Notes: generated from the sequence alone by a model not told the origin. DNA of 64,000 nt from Camellia lanceoleosa (GCA_025200525.1 CM045762.1:110210734-110274733); one strand, 5' to 3'; shown: positions 12,313 through 24,738, counted from the stretch's first letter. Numbers and translations: made by a program.

Positions 12313-12660
12313 GTTCTTTTGTTCTAAGTTTGTAATGTTCTCAAGTGTGGAATGGAAAATGTGTTGAATTGTTGATCACAAGTGTTGTATGTATTGTTAA
12401 ATTAAATTTTGAGGTTGTGAAAGAAAGGAATTTTATTGCAAACGTTTTGTTTCGTATATCTAGTGTAAGTAATTGTAGCCTTGATGGAAATGATGAGGAA
12501 GAAAATGAGGTATGTTGATTAAATTTTGGTGTTGTGAATTGATAGTGTTGTTTAAAAAAAAAATGATCACCGTTGTTAGGACACTCTTTTTGGGTGATTT
12601 CATTTAATTTCGGGGAGTTTACTTAAATTTCAGGGACAAAACTTCCTAAGGTGGGGAGGT
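12313..12660 (+). other. Element A 3' untranslated region and polypurine tract
   Basis: Non-coding stretch between the last pol codons and the 3' LTR. The purine run AAGGTGGGGAGG at about 12649-12659 directly precedes the LTR start at 12661 and fits the plus-strand primer (polypurine tract). Confidence 0.75.
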
Positions 12661-13782
12661 TGTGACGACCGGGTCTCCTTTTTCCTTCCTTTCTTCTCCT
12701 CTCTTTCCTTCTTCGTTCTACTTTCTTTTATTCTCATTGAGCTTGAAACGCCCGGAATTTAGTTCTTAAAATAAAATCCTTACTCTTGTTGCATTTTGGT
12801 TTTAGACCTCGCTTGTTCTGGAGAGCGCGAGGACAAGTCCGGAGTGTCTGGAAGCTGAATCAGGAGATTCTGGCATTGGCATGTGCCGATGTGTGCGGGT
12901 TGGTGTCAGGCTGCCGCACGTCAAGGAAAGGAGAGGCAGTGTGTTTTGCATTTTCCTTAAAAAGCAGGTGTGGAGGGCAGGTGCGGGACCAGCTGCATGT
13001 GCGGGGATCAGTGCCGCATGCGTGGGAGAGGGCAGCCTCACGTGCAAGGAGAAGTGCCGCACATGCGGGGCGGGGCAGATCTGAAAACTCTATTTTTTTT
13101 TTTTTTTTTTTTTTAGTCTTTTGGCCAAACCTATATGTCATTTTGAGCCTCTTTCTCTCACTCTAAACCTCATTTCTCCCCTCATTCTCTCTAGAAAACA
13201 TCATCAAAACCCTAAAACCCTTTCATTCTTGCAAATCTTGGAGTCTAGATTCAACATCATCTCTCTCTATTTTGGTGAGTAAGCAAGAACAATATTGTGT
13301 GGTGGGGATTGAGCTTTGAAAACTTTAATTTCTAGGGTTCTTCCCTCTCATCATCTCCATCTCTCCATCAAGATCTTGAGGTAGGGAAATTTCCTTGAGT
13401 TATATATGTGTTTATGGTAGATTTGGTTGGTTTTGAAGGATTCATTAATGATTTTGAAGTTTTAATCTTGCCTCATAAATGTTAGGGTTTCAAAATGGGT
13501 TTTTGATCTCTTTCTATCTTTCTCAACTATCCCCTTAAAGATTTTAGCTCATGTATGGTAAGTGTGGCATTTTGAAAGAAAAACCCCATTCAAAAGAAGG
13601 GAAAGATGTTTATTTTGATTCTTGTCAAAATAGCCTAGAATGTATATATTTTGTTTCGAAATTTGAAAGGTGAAATCATGTTTAGAGATATCTTGTGGTT
13701 TCAAAGACTAAAGAGTGAGCCTCTCATCTCATTGTGGAGCATAGCGATAATTTACCTAATGTATGAGAAAGAGCTGTTATCC
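12661..13782 (+). mobile_element. Element A 3' LTR, first part
   Basis: Starts TGTGACGACCGGGTC next to the polypurine tract. It carries a run of CACGTG-type palindromic words (12895-13080) followed by a T tract. It is cut at 13782 by element B: the 5-bp duplication tatcc occurs at 13778-13782 and again at 23555-23559. Family-2 reference copies are 25852-28232 (sense) and 48915-51211 (antisense). Confidence 0.87.
12895..13080. repeat. CACGTG-type palindrome array, element A LTR
   Basis: Words such as GCCGCACGTC, GCACATGCGG and CTCACGTGC recur. Compared with the cleaner copies at 26070-26245 and 50800-50985, several CACGTG cores have become CATGTG or CACATG, the change expected from cytosine deamination at CpG. 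Confidence 0.6.
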
Positions 13783-15249
13783 TGTAACGCCCTCAAAATA
13801 ATACATCAAACCCAACATTCTTAACATGCATTGATATAAAGAAGTAAACATCTTTCTATTCATCAGAATAGTTCGTACAAGAGTATTACATGTTGACAAC
13901 AAAAGTAAATGCCCTATGGGCTTACAACTTTCCAAGCCAACACTTGGTTACAAAAAGAGAGTACTAACTCAAATACATATTAAGCCATTGGCTTGAGTTT
14001 ACATGTAATACATCAAAAGATAACAAAATAATCAAAGGAGTCTTCAACTCCCAGAACCTTCCAAGCTATGATCTTGGAGGTGGCATATCACCTGGACCTG
14101 AAAATGATGTCCCATATAGGGTGAGCCAAAGCCCAATAAAGATATACTAAACCAAATATAAGCAATGTCTAAAATAATAGCATGTGATAGATGGTCAACA
14201 CTTATAACAATTCATATCACATTACAGTTCCATGACAATCATGACCATGTTACATTTCACTTTCCTTTATTTAACAATTCATTTCATAAGCGTGGCTCAG
14301 AACCTGGCCATATAACTTAAAAGAGATTACATCTCAAATTAGCAATATTTCCAATTCAATTGGGATAACAACTCATGTTAAACATGTCTTACTTCATAAT
14401 AGATACACATTTTAGTTCTGTATCAATCTCAGCCAAAATCACTTCCATACTTCACAAATGATACACATTTAGTGCTGTATCAATATCAAACAAAATCCGG
14501 TTTAGAGGACCATCCCCTATCTTCCCCTAAACCGTGTAGTACCTCCCCTATCTCCTCCCATATAACACAATGTATATAAGCAATTATCATATACATGTTC
14601 ACTCAATCAATACACAATTTTTATGTATTATACCAACCACCATATTCTATGGCATACTCAATTGATTAGTTTTAGTTCGCCTAATCATCATGCATTGTCT
14701 ACAAGAATCAAGACTATCCTCCACCGATAGCCCAAAACAGTTATTTCTAAACAGAAAATAAATGCACCAAAGGATATATACTATCCACATTTCAACTAGG
14801 TGAGCGATAAATTGATTCCAACTACACCACTTAATTTCATAGCTTTCCAATTTGAATATTCTCATTTCAATTTCTCATTTCTCAAAATCAATTATACAAA
14901 TGAATTTATCAAACTAATTAAGACATTTTCCCATAACTCACATATCAATCCAAAGGTTCCATTTTTCTCAATAATCCAACATTAACCTCATTTCTCTATG
15001 TCATACATGAATATGGGTTATTATATACAAAACCCCCACCTTTTGTAAATTACACAAAGACCCAAACTTTTCTCGAAATTACACAACTCCCAACATATCA
15101 AAATGCCAAAACTTAAAGACAAAGCTCATAAGAAGGAGTAGGGTATCCCTACCTCGAAGTTAGAGCGCGAACGGAGATGAAGGCCAAAAACCAGAATGCT
15201 CCAAATCCACAAATTTTCAGATTAGAACGAAGCCCTCAATACCCTCTAT

Positions 15250-15257
15250 CTTTTATA
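15250..15257 (-). promoter_or_regulatory. TATA-like box of element B left LTR
   Basis: The minus strand reads TGTATAAAAGATAGAGGG. The same element is at 22831-22838 in the right LTR and is recognisable in the other family-1 copies (about 45870 antisense; TTATTAAAAAGG near 43655 in the sense copy). The palindrome array lies about 160-490 bp upstream on the minus strand. Confidence 0.55.
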
Positions 15258-15409
15258 CAAAGAACTTAGGGTAGAAACTCACTATAGGTAGATCAATTCC
15301 TAGAGAGAAGACAAGTATAGAGAGAGAGAGAGAGTCGGATCTAGGGTTTGCAAAAGAAGAGGGAATGAAAAAGTGAAGTTATTCCCGTTGCTGCCTACTG
15401 ATGTACAAC

Positions 15410-15750
15410 AGGCTCGCTCGAGCGAAGAAAGTCTCGCTCGAGCCAACAACTTGAAGCTTCAGGTCTGCAACCCAGAAGCACGCTCTAGCGCAAGAATGCT
15501 CGTTCGCGCGAAGGAACCCAAAACATACACCTCGCTCGCTCGAGCGAAGGAAAGCTCGCTCGAGCCAAGAAACACAGCTCTTAGGTCAAAATGAGACGCA
15601 GACGCACGCTCGAGAGCAAGAATTCTCGCTCGAGCCACTAGACACAAAACTCAACTCTCGCTCGAGCGAAGGAACACTGGCTCGAGCGAAGGACCAAAAG
15701 CAAAGAGCTCGCTTGAGCGACAAATTGCTCGCTCGAGCGAAGGACCAAAA
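15410..15750. repeat. CTCGAG palindrome array in element B left LTR
   Basis: About nine intact CTCGAG cores, most within CGCTCGAGCG or GCTCGAGCC, plus several degenerate ones (GCTCTAGCG, GTTCGCGCG, GCTTGAGCG). They are separated by A-rich linkers of 10-40 bases. Confidence 0.85.
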
Positions 15751-15929
15751 TTCTGGGCAGCAACCATTTGCTCCCAAACACAACCAACCTGTAACAAACT
15801 TGCCCATCATATCCTATAACTCAAATACAAAGTATTGAAGGACGGAAACAAGATATATACAACTATTAACATCTACGGAACCAAGTCCGGATCACTGTAC
15901 AACAAGGGGTGAAACCCGGGATCGCCATA

Positions 15930-15944
15930 ACCTTCCCCCCTGAA
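15930..15944 (-). other. Element B polypurine tract
   Basis: The minus strand reads TTCAGGGGGGAAGG directly before the LTR start TATGGCGATC. This confirms the LTR boundary and the minus orientation. Confidence 0.75.
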
Positions 15945-16363
15945 AGAATTTCGTCCCCGAAATTAAGCACAAGTTTTCAAAAATAGGTTTTTTTTTTTTT
16001 TCAACAATATGACATTTCAATAATCAACAACTTGACCCATTACCAGTTATTCCATCTCTTATCAAGAGGCATTTCATAATATGAAAAACAACATATATTT
16101 CAACCTACATTATCGTTATGCGTTTTCTTTCCAATTCAACAATTTTCAATATATATAATTCACAATTCCATATCGTATTCAATGTTCATGATACATTTCC
16201 ATTTCTACAATATATTCAACATATGCAATGTTCCATTAAACTTCCATTTCGAGGCAAGTTTCAAAATACTTCCATTAAACCAAAACATGTACAATGTTTT
16301 ACAACCTAAGATATATTCAACACTCTTAAGGTTCAATAATACAACAAGATATACAACATATGC
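15945..16363 (-). other. Element B 3' untranslated region
   Basis: AT-rich, non-coding stretch between the end of pol and the polypurine tract, with a T tract near 15988. Short open frames here on the plus strand show no domain. Confidence 0.6.
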
Positions 16364-16930
16364 TCAAACATCTACAAATAGATCCGGATTTTTCTTTCGG
16401 ACCTCCAACTCACGTTCCCAAGTGGCTTCTTCCACTCCATGATGATTCCACAAAACTTTTACCAAGGGAATGGTCTTGCCTCGCAAGACTTGATCTCGCC
16501 TATCCAAGACCTGAACCGGCCTCTCCTCATATGAGGCATCCCCATCTACCTCTAAGTCGGTCCAATCCAACACATGAGATGGATCCGACTCATACTTCCG
16601 AAGCATACTCACATGAAACACGTCGAGAACTTCGGACAACTGCGGCAGTAAAACTAAACGATAGGCAACCTCGCCAATCCTCTCAAGGATCTCAAAAGGA
16701 CCAATAAACCGAGGGAACAACTTCCCTCTCTTACCAAATCTCATCAATCCCTGCCTAGGTGATATCTTCAGAAAGACATGATCACCCACCTCAAATGCCA
16801 AAGGCCTCCTCCTACGGTCGGCATAATATTTCTGACGACTCTGAGTTGTAACAAGCCTCCTACGGATAAGCTGAACCTTCTCCGTCGTTTCCCTAAAAAA
16901 CTCTGGGCCCAACAAAGGTGCATCAGCCAC
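16364..16930 (-). CDS. Element B integrase C-terminus with chromodomain
   Basis: Open reading frame of 188 codons with no internal stop. It starts inside pol (MADAPLLGPEFFRETTEKV), passes through the RQKYYADRRRRPL and FEVGDHVFLKISPRQGLM blocks and the GPFEILERIGEVAYRL region, and ends in FHVSMLRKYESDPSHVLDW followed by a chromodomain-like segment (VQVLDRRDQVLRGKTIPLVK, then HHGVEEATWERE). Known of the family: the chromodomain helps target integration to marked chromatin. It is intact here, unlike in element A, but upstream stops mean it is unlikely to be made as part of a full polyprotein. Confidence 0.85.
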   Translation of the reverse strand: MADAPLLGPEFFRETTEKVQLIRRRLVTTQSRQKYYADRRRRPLAFEVGDHVFLKISPRQGLMRFGKRGKLFPRFIGPFEILERIGEVAYRLVLLPQLSEVLDVFHVSMLRKYESDPSHVLDWTDLEVDGDASYEERPVQVLDRRDQVLRGKTIPLVKVLWNHHGVEEATWERELEVRKKNPDLFVDV

Positions 16931-17700
16931 CTCGGCCCAACAAATTGGAGACCTACAAGGTCAGCCATACAAGCCCTCAAACGGTGCCATACCGATACTC
17001 AACTGAAAACTGTTGTTGTAGGCAAACTCCACCAAGGGCAAGTGCCTCCCCCATGACCCACTAAAGTCAAGAATACAACCTCAAAGCATATCCTCAATGA
17101 TCTGAATAGTACGCTCGGACTGCCTGTCAGTCTGAGGATGATAAGCCGTGCTAAAGGTCAGTCTAGTACCCAAGGTACTCTGCAAACTCTACCACAACCT
17201 AGTAGTAAAGCGTGGATCTCTATCTGAGACGATCGACACTGGGACCCCGTGCAACCTCACTATGTCCCGAATATACAAGTCGGCAAGATAATCTACCGAA
17301 TCTCTCACGCGCATAGGGATGAAGTGCGCCAACTTAGTCAACCGGTCTATAACCACCCAAATAGCATCACTACCTCGTTGAGTCCTCGGAAGACCTACAA
17401 CGAAGTACATAGTGACATACTCCCACTTCCACTCGGCAATAGGCAAGGGTTATAACAAACCCGCTGGCCTCTGATGTTCGGCCTTCACTTGCTAACAAGT
17501 AAGGAACTTAGACACAAAAACTGCCACATCTCTCTTCATATCCCTCCACCAAAACTGGCACCCCAAATCACGATACATCTTAGTGCCTCCCGGATGCACC
17601 GGAAGACGTGAATGGTGAAACACTTGGAGTACCTCCTCTCAGCAAGACTCTGGCACAAACAAACGGTCTCGGTATCTCATACTCAAGTTGGGATACACAG
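16931..17700 (-). pseudogene. Element B integrase core
   Basis: HHCC and DDE parts of integrase. The zinc-binding segment (FHHSRLPVHPGGTKMYRD, then SKFLTC) has Phe where the first Cys of the pair is expected. The core includes VGLPRTQRGSDAIWVVIDR (first catalytic Asp) and IVSDRDPRF (second Asp). Stops near 17450-17490 occur where relatives have Gln (CAG to TAG, CAA to TAA), with others nearer the Glu block. An open piece remains at 17189-17446. Confidence 0.82.
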
Positions 17701-19394
17701 TCAAATCTTCTCAGCTTTCCCACTGGAGATCTTCTCTCGGAGGGATTCTACCTCAAGGTCACCTCTCTGTGCCTCTAACACTTGAGTCATAAGTGTAGGC
17801 TGTGCAACAACAGTAAACAAAGCTGCAACCTCAACAGATTTTCCCAAAAGCAAATCAAACTCCCCAAGTGCCCCCAACATCTCCCACTCCCGGATGGCTA
17901 TACTAGCGACATCACTAATGGATTTTCTGCTAAGGGCATCGGCCATAACATTGGCCTTTCCTGGATGATAATATAACTCGAAGTCGTAATCCTCAATAAA
18001 CTCCATCCACCTCCTCTGCCTCAAGTTCAAGTCCTTCTGTGTAAACAGATATTTCAGACTCTTATGATCCGAGAATACCTCGAACCTCTCACCATAAAGG
18101 TAGTGCCTCCAAATCTTCAAGGCAAAGATCACAACTGCTAACTCTAGGTCATGTGTAGGGTAATTCTTCGCGTGTATTTTCAACTGATGTGAGCCATAGG
18201 CTACTACTTTACCCTCTTGCATCAACACACAACCCAAAACCTCTCGTGAGGCATCACAATAAACCGCATAACCCAACCCTCTCTCCAGAATAATCAAGAC
18301 CGAACCGGTAGTCAATCTAACTTTCAACTCTTGGAACGAATTTTCACAAGTCGCACTCCATACAAATTTGACCCATTTCCGTGTCAATCTAGTCAACGAC
18401 GAAGCTAGTCTGGAGAAATCCTTCGCAAACCGGTGGTAATACCTAGCTAATCCCAGAAAATTGCGGATCTCAAAAACATTCTTAGGCTGTGCCCAATCCT
18501 GCACTGCCTCAATCTTGGATGTATCAACAGACACCCCTTCCACGGAGACTACATGGCCCAAAAACTTGACCTCTCCTAGCCAGAACTCACACTTCACAAA
18601 CTTGGCATACAGCCTATGGGCTCTAAGCAACTCCAACACCACTTTCAAGTGTTCCTCGTGCTCTTCCTCAGAAGGTAAATAAATCAGAATGTCGTCTACG
18701 AAAACGACTACAAAACGATCCAAGAATTCCCAGAATATCGGATTCATCAAGTCCATAAACACTGCCAGTGCATTGGTGAGCCCAAAAGGCATCACTAGAA
18801 ACTCATAGTGGCCATACCACATATGGAATGCCGTCTTAGGAATATCCTCCTCCCTAACCCTCAACTGGTGGTAACCCGATCTCAAGTCTATCTCAGAGAA
18901 ACAACGGGAACCCTTCAACTGGTCAAACAAATCATCAATGTGGGGCATAGGGTATTTATTTTTAACCGTAGCTCGATTCAACTTCCGGTAATCGATGCAA
19001 AGTCTCAAGGCACCATCTTTCTTTTTAGCAAAGAGGGCCGGTGCTTCCCACGGTGAAACACTAGGGCGAATAAAGCCCTTATCCAGCAACTCCTGGAGCT
19101 GAATCTTCAACTCAATCAACTCAGCTGGGGCAAAACGATAAGGTGCCATAGAAATCGGCGCTGTGCGGGGCACTAGATCAATAGAGAACTCAATCTCTCG
19201 ATGAGGTGGTACTCGGGAAAGACATCCGAATACTTACTAACCACCCTCGGCAATACAGCCTGGGTCTCGTCGCACTCACTACTCATAAAGCCAGCAAGAA
19301 GACCACTAAGCTCACTCCACCCTCGCGGATCATACATCGGTGGCAAAACACTACCAACCCGGTCCCCCAAGAAGTGGAAACAGTCCCCGCTCAA
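17701..19394 (-). pseudogene. Element B reverse transcriptase and RNase H
   Basis: A 490-codon frame (17701-19173) carries an uninterrupted reverse transcriptase and RNase H. Landmarks are [42 protein letters not shown], catalytic FVDDILIYL, then [31 protein letters not shown] and [15 protein letters not shown]. Just upstream, the frame 19173-19394 encodes the linker ending in SKYSDVFPE and then shifts, so one indel separates the two. RNase H is followed by the start of the integrase linker. The catalytic residues look intact, so this is the best preserved enzyme region in the window. Confidence 0.88.
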
Positions 19395-19412
19395 GGTACA
19401 TACTGTAACCCT

Positions 19413-19901
19413 CTAGCGGCAACAATCAGTAATAGCCCGATATGACGATAGCCAATCCATACCCAAAATAACATCAAAACCCGACATGGGCATAATTACA
19501 AAAGGAAATGGAAGCCGGCGGTCAGCGACCTCTATATCACAACCCCGACACCCCTGTTTGAAAATCAATTCACCCCCAACAGGTGATACAACACATATAG
19601 GAGATGCTAACTGTGCCAACTCCAACCCCAAAACAGATGCAAATGCAGCAGATAAAAAGGAATGGGATGCACCCATATCAATCAACACATTGGAGCAAAA
19701 GACTGCTGCATACATGTGCCCAGAAGGTCTCTGATCAACCTGCTCACCCCTAGAGCAAAAAGACCTGAGACTAGGACGAAAGGCCTGATTGGCCCTCGAG
19801 GACTGAACAGGCTGTGGTGGCTGAAAACTCTGCGTCTGCCTAGAACTAGACGCCCCCGATGTGGCACTCCACTGCGGGCAGAACCTCTTCAGGTGCCCCA
19901 C
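19413..19901 (-). pseudogene. Element B second zinc knuckle and protease
   Basis: 162-codon frame that begins in the second CCHC knuckle (GHLKRFCPQW), continues through a Q/S-rich linker and then the protease. The active site reads VLIDMGASHSFLSAAFAS: the usual DTG has become DMG, a change one C-to-T transition (ACG to ATG) explains. It ends with [20 protein letters not shown] and then a stop. The changed active-site residue suggests the protease would not work. Confidence 0.82.
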
Positions 19902-20960
19902 CTGACCACACTGATAACAAGACAGTGGCTGACCTCGGCCCAGACTTTGGCTCTAAGGTCAAGCTGAAGATGAAGCAGCTCTCTGACCTCCTCTCCTCTG
20001 TGGGTAAGCTGGAGACTTGTGGCCCAGCTGACCACATTTGAAACAAGTCACGTATCCCTGACTGCCTCTTCCAGAACTTGCACTCGGCACTGGAAAGGTA
20101 GATCTAGCACAACCTCCCTGAGACTGCTGAGGGTGTGAACCCCTCTGTCTCCTACCATCACCCGAACCACCCTGACTCCTCTTGGAGCCTTTCTGCCTCT
20201 CCTCCTCCTGCATCATGATCTCCATATGGGCTACAGCATCAACCAGACGCCCATAGTCTCGAGTCATAGATCCGCCAACTCTCATTTTGAGGCTGCACCT
20301 CAACTTCTTCTCGAACTCGATACAACGGCGTTCCTCGGACGCCATAAGTTCAGGTGCAAACCTGGACAAACTAGTAAATGCAGCCTCAAACTACGCCTCA
20401 AGAACTTCATTTTGAAGAAAAGTCGGCAAAAGCTGGTCTCTCAACTTCTCCCTGACAGTTGGAGATAAGAACTTCTCCTAGAAAGCACCTACAAAAGCCT
20501 CCCAAGTACCACCAATATGACCCTTCATGAATTTCCACCACTGACCCGCATCCCCTTTAAGCTGGAAAGATGCCAAGGTCACTTTCAAAGCTCCGTCCTC
20601 GATGCCAAGCATCTCAAACGTCTTAGTCATCTGCTCCAGCCACTCATCAGCCTTAAGTGGCTCTTTCGGATCCCCCTAAAACTCATCCGGATTTGACCGG
20701 AAGAACTCCCTCTTCAGAAAAGAAGGCCATGCATTAACAACCTGGGCCTGGACTTGATTCTCAGCTCTGAGAATGTCCATGGATGCTCTCAAGGCTCCTG
20801 CCATCTCACGGGCTAAGGCGCCCATGGCCTGCTGACCTACTGGCTCGACCACATTGGCCTGGCCAACCCCCTTCTGCTGCGCCGGAATGTCATCCAGTAT
20901 AGGCACCTCCTACCTCCTAGGCCTACCTCGCTTACCACCACGTCCTCATCCTGACATCCT
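19902..20960 (-). pseudogene. Element B gag
   Basis: Starts at an ATG near 20958 with an RG-rich leader that already has a CGA-to-TGA stop. The retrotrans_gag domain follows in pieces (QQAMGALAREMAGALRASM, GDAGQWWKFMKGHIGGTWEA, FEAAFTSLSRFAPELMASEE), then a first zinc knuckle, CFKCGQLGHKSPAYP, in which the last Cys is Tyr. Stops near 20680, 20480 and 20395 break the frame. Confidence 0.82.
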
Positions 20961-21360
20961 AATAAAGGTAACAAGGAACATTAGCACATTTACAAATGTG
21001 TCGAAGCTAATCACTCGCATCCTAAAGCAATGGACAACAATAATTCATTCCACGTAAGCACACAATCACATAAGCACTTACGAATTTCATTTATGGATAA
21101 TGATAGTCCCGAGGCGTTGCTAGAGTTCCAGTTAGAAACAACATTGATCAAGTGCTTTTCCAATAGGACTCCCAGAAACCCAAGGATTCAATCAACATCC
21201 TAGAAACTACATTCCATACCCACATAACCACATAAACATGTTATCAAATAAACACATAATGTCATACATAAGTCCCTAACAAGTGAGACAAACCCATTGT
21301 GATACTAATCACTTCCCACGTACCTAAAGTATTCGAACCTGGTACGCACTGATACTAAGT
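20961..21360 (-). other. Element B 5' leader and degenerate primer-binding site
   Basis: Untranslated leader between LTR and gag. Directly after the LTR the minus strand reads TTAGTATCAGTGC, one or two changes from the tRNA-Met site TTGGTATCAGAGC seen in element A. Confidence 0.7.
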
Positions 21361-23554
21361 TGTAACGCCCTCAAAATAATACATCAAACCCAACATTCTT
21401 CACACGCGTTGATATAAAGAAGTAAACATCTTTCTATTCATCAGAGTAGTTCGTACAAGAGTATTACATGTTGACAACAAAAGTAAATGCTCTATGGGCT
21501 TACAACTTTCCAAGCCAACACTTGGTTACAAAAAGAGAGTACTAACTCAAATACATATTAAGCCCTTGGCTTGAGTTTACATGTAATACATCAAAAGATA
21601 ACAAAATAATCAAAGGAGTCTTCAACTCCTAGAACCTTCCAAGCTATGATCTTGGAAGTGGCATATCACTTGGACCTAAAAATGATGTCCCATATAGGGT
21701 GAGCCAAAGCGTAGTAGAGATATACTAAACCAAATATAAGCAATGTCTAAAATAATAGCATGTGATAGATGGTCAACACTGATAAGAATTCATATCACAT
21801 TACAATTCCATGACAATCACGACCATGTTACATTTCACTTTCCTTTATTTAACAATTCATTTCATAAGCGTGGCTCAGAACTTGGCCAGATAACTTAAAA
21901 GAGATTACATCTCAAATTAGCAATATTTCCAATTCAATTGGGATAACAACTCATGTTAAACATGTCTTACTTCATAATAGATACACATTTTAGCGCTGTA
22001 TCAATCTCAGCCAAAATCACTTCCATACTTCACAAATGATACACATTTTAGTGCTGTATCAATATCAAACAAAATCCGGTTTAGAGGTCCATCCCCTATC
22101 TTCCCCTAAACCGTGGAGTACCTCCCCTATCTCCTCCCATATAATACAATGTATATAAGCAATTATCATATACATGTTCACTCAATCAATACACAGTTTC
22201 GATGTATTATACCAACCAGCGTATTCTATGGCATACTCAATTGATTAGTTTTAGTTCGCCTAATCATCATGCATTGTCTACAAGAATCAAGACTATCCTC
22301 CATCGGTAGCCCAAAACAGTTATTTCTAAACAGAAAATAAATGCACCAAAGGATATACTATCCACATTTCAACTAGGTGAGCGATAAATTGATTCCAACT
22401 ACACCACTTAATTTCATAGCTTTCCAATTTGAATATTCTCAATTCAATTTCTCATTTCTCAAAATCAATTATACAAATGAATTTATCAAACTAATTAAGA
22501 CATTTTCCCATAACTCACATATCAACCCAAAGGTTCCATTTTTCTCAATAATCCAACATTAACCTCATTTCTCTATGTCATACATGAATATGGGTTATTA
22601 TATACAAAACCCCCATCTTTTGTAAATTACACAAAGACCCAAACTTTTCCCGAAATTACACAACAACTCCCAATATATCAAAATGCCAAAACTTAAAGAC
22701 AAAGCTCATAAGAAGGAGTAGGGTATCCCTACCTCGAAGTTAGAGCGCAAACGGAGATGAAGACCAAGAACCAAAGTGCTCCAAATCCACAAATTTTCAG
22801 ATTAGAACGAAGCCCTCAACACCCTCTATCTTTTATACAAAGAACTTAGGGTAGAAACTCACTATAGGTAGATCAATCCCTAGAGAGAAGACAAGTATAG
22901 AGAGAGAGAGTCGAATCTAGGGTTTGCAAAAGTAGAGGGAATAAAAAAGTGAAGTTATTCCCGCTACTGCCTATTGATGTACAACAGGATCGCTCGAGCG
23001 AAGAGTTGGTCGCTCGAGCGACCAGACACAAGAAACCCTTGCTCGAGCGAAGAAAGTCTCGCTCAAGCTAATAACTCGAAGCTTTAGGTCTGCAACCCAG
23101 AAGCACGCTCGAGCGCAAGAATGCTCGCTCGAGCGAAGGAACCCAAAACATACACCTCACTCGCTCGAGCGAAGGAAAGCTCGCTCGAGCCAAGAAACAC
23201 AGCTCTCAGGTCAAAATGAGATGCAGACGCACGCTCGAGCGCAAGACTTCTCGCTCGAGCCACCAGACACAAAACTCAACTCTCGCTTGAGCGAAGGAAC
23301 ACTGGCTCGAGCGTAGGACCAAAAGCAAAGAGCTCACTCGAGCGACAAACTGCTCACTCGAGTGAAGGACCAAAATTCTAGGCAGCAACCATTTGCTCCC
23401 AAACACAACCAACCTGTAACAAACCTGCCCATCACATCCTATAACTCAAATACAAAGCACTGAAGGACGGAAACAAGATATATACAACTATTAACATCTA
23501 CGGAACCAAGTCCGGATCACTGTACAACAAGGGGTGAAACCCGGGATCTCTATA
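21361..23554 (-). mobile_element. Element B 5' LTR (right on this strand)
   Basis: Plus-strand ends are TGTAACGCCCTC and GATCTCTATA. The flank tatcc at 23555-23559 matches tatcc at 13778-13782, giving a perfect 5-bp duplication for the whole 9.8-kb element. The palindrome array at 22985-23370 keeps one block that the other LTR has lost. The TATA-like box is at 22831-22838 on the minus strand. Confidence 0.9.
22985..23370. repeat. CTCGAG palindrome array in element B right LTR
   Basis: CGCTCGAGCG and GCTCGAGCC words with A-rich linkers. Contains the block GGTCGCTCGAGCGACC near 23008-23025, which is absent from the left LTR but present in other family-1 copies (41945, 46055). Confidence 0.85.
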
Positions 23555-23559
23555 TATCC

Positions 23560-24738
23560 TAACATTATTGTTGAATATTTGAAGTGTATTGTTGTAAAAT
23601 AACAAATGGTTGTGCATCTTGGTGAGAGAAAATTGTAAACATTAGAATTGATAATTGGAAAGGCATCTCATGTAATCTTGAAGAGGGCCAATTGTTGTGA
23701 ATTGAGCATGAAAGATGTTGTTAGTGCAATGATTTGATGGCGTGGTAAACTGTGGAGTATCATTGAGAAGAAGAAATGGATAATGTAGTGAATTGATGTT
23801 GGTGTAGAGATATTTGAAATAGAGGAATGTTATGAGCTATTATGCATTGCATCATATTCCCATTTAATTTATCTCCAATGCTCATCTTGAAATGAATTGA
23901 AAAATGTTTTCTTTGGAAAAGATTATGCTGTAATGAGAACTAGGAACTGTATATGGGGTAAATACGGTGGTAAGTCCGGTTAGGGGGTGTAGATGAATTT
24001 GATAAGTTGGCCTAAGTGTCCATGGTGAAAGACCAGAAAACCGCGCAGATAGGTGTCGAGCCTTCTGGTTAATACCGGTAAAAATGACAGTTTAGTAGTA
24101 CTCGTAGAGTCTACTTGCAGACACTAGCCTAGGAATTACCAGTGTTGTATTTACCGCCCCTTATGATTAAAAGTTTAAACTTGGAAATTTATGAGATTGT
24201 AATTATAAATGAAATGCATGGTGTTTCACTAGAAAGACGTGAGTAATATTTTAAAAAAGTATTAAATCGCATTTGCACTTGCATTCAATTTTGGCCATCT
24301 AACACAAACATATATACTTTGTTTGGTATTTCTCTACTGGGCTTTATGTTCACCCCTATGGGTTTTGGTGCAGGTAAAGATGTGGTGATCCCGCCAAGTT
24401 GAGGGCGTGAATAATTGTAAAGAGCACATGGCTCTTCTTTTGTTGTGAATTCTTTTATAAAGCCAAGGGCTAATATGTATGGGTTCAAAGACCCTTTTTG
24501 TGTAACCGGCCTATTACCTTGGAAGATGTAAACCCGCAAGGGCACTTTATTATTTTGATGATAGGTGCTTCACATGCTGTAGATTCATATATCCTTCTGT
24601 TTAGTGAATGTATACTGCATGTGGAACTTTTGTATTAAATCCAAATAGTATATGAATGAATATGCAAGAGTTATTGTCTATGCATAGAGAATGTTGTTCG
24701 TTTGGGGTTTCATGTTGAATTATTTTTAGGGTGTGACA
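23560..24738 (+). mobile_element. Element A 3' LTR, second part
   Basis: Resumes the family-2 LTR after element B and ends GGGTGTGACA at 24738. Its last part pairs with the truncated 5' LTR at 6629-7176, including the segment gctttatg...cacccctatgggttttgg. It has about 27 extra bases near 24463-24490. Confidence 0.87.

Larger units (their letters stand above)
13783..15929 (-). mobile_element. Element B 3' LTR (left on this strand)
   Basis: On the plus strand it runs from TGTAACGCCCTC to GATCGCCATA, so in sense orientation it starts TATGGCGATC and ends GAGGGCGTTACA: non-canonical TA...CA ends. It is very similar to the other LTR (21361-23554) along its length. It holds a minus-strand TATA-like box at 15250-15257 and a CTCGAG palindrome array at 15410-15750. 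It is about 47 bp shorter than its partner, mainly because of one missing block in the array. Confidence 0.9.

Noticed and set aside
12786..13166. 126-codon frame over the CACGTG array
   Set aside because: Same artefact of a GC-rich palindromic repeat followed by a T tract coding poly-Phe.
15410..15750. CRISPR-like array (regular palindromes with spacers)
   Set aside because: Units are short, irregularly spaced and inside plant LTRs; there are no unique equal-length spacers and no bacterial context.
15373..15810. Arg/Glu/Ser-rich open frames over CTCGAG arrays (also at 41852-42322, 43098-43493 and 63545-63974)
   Set aside because: The palindromic repeats are open in several frames on both strands and give SLERA/RSSE repeats; an effect of the repeat, not a protein.
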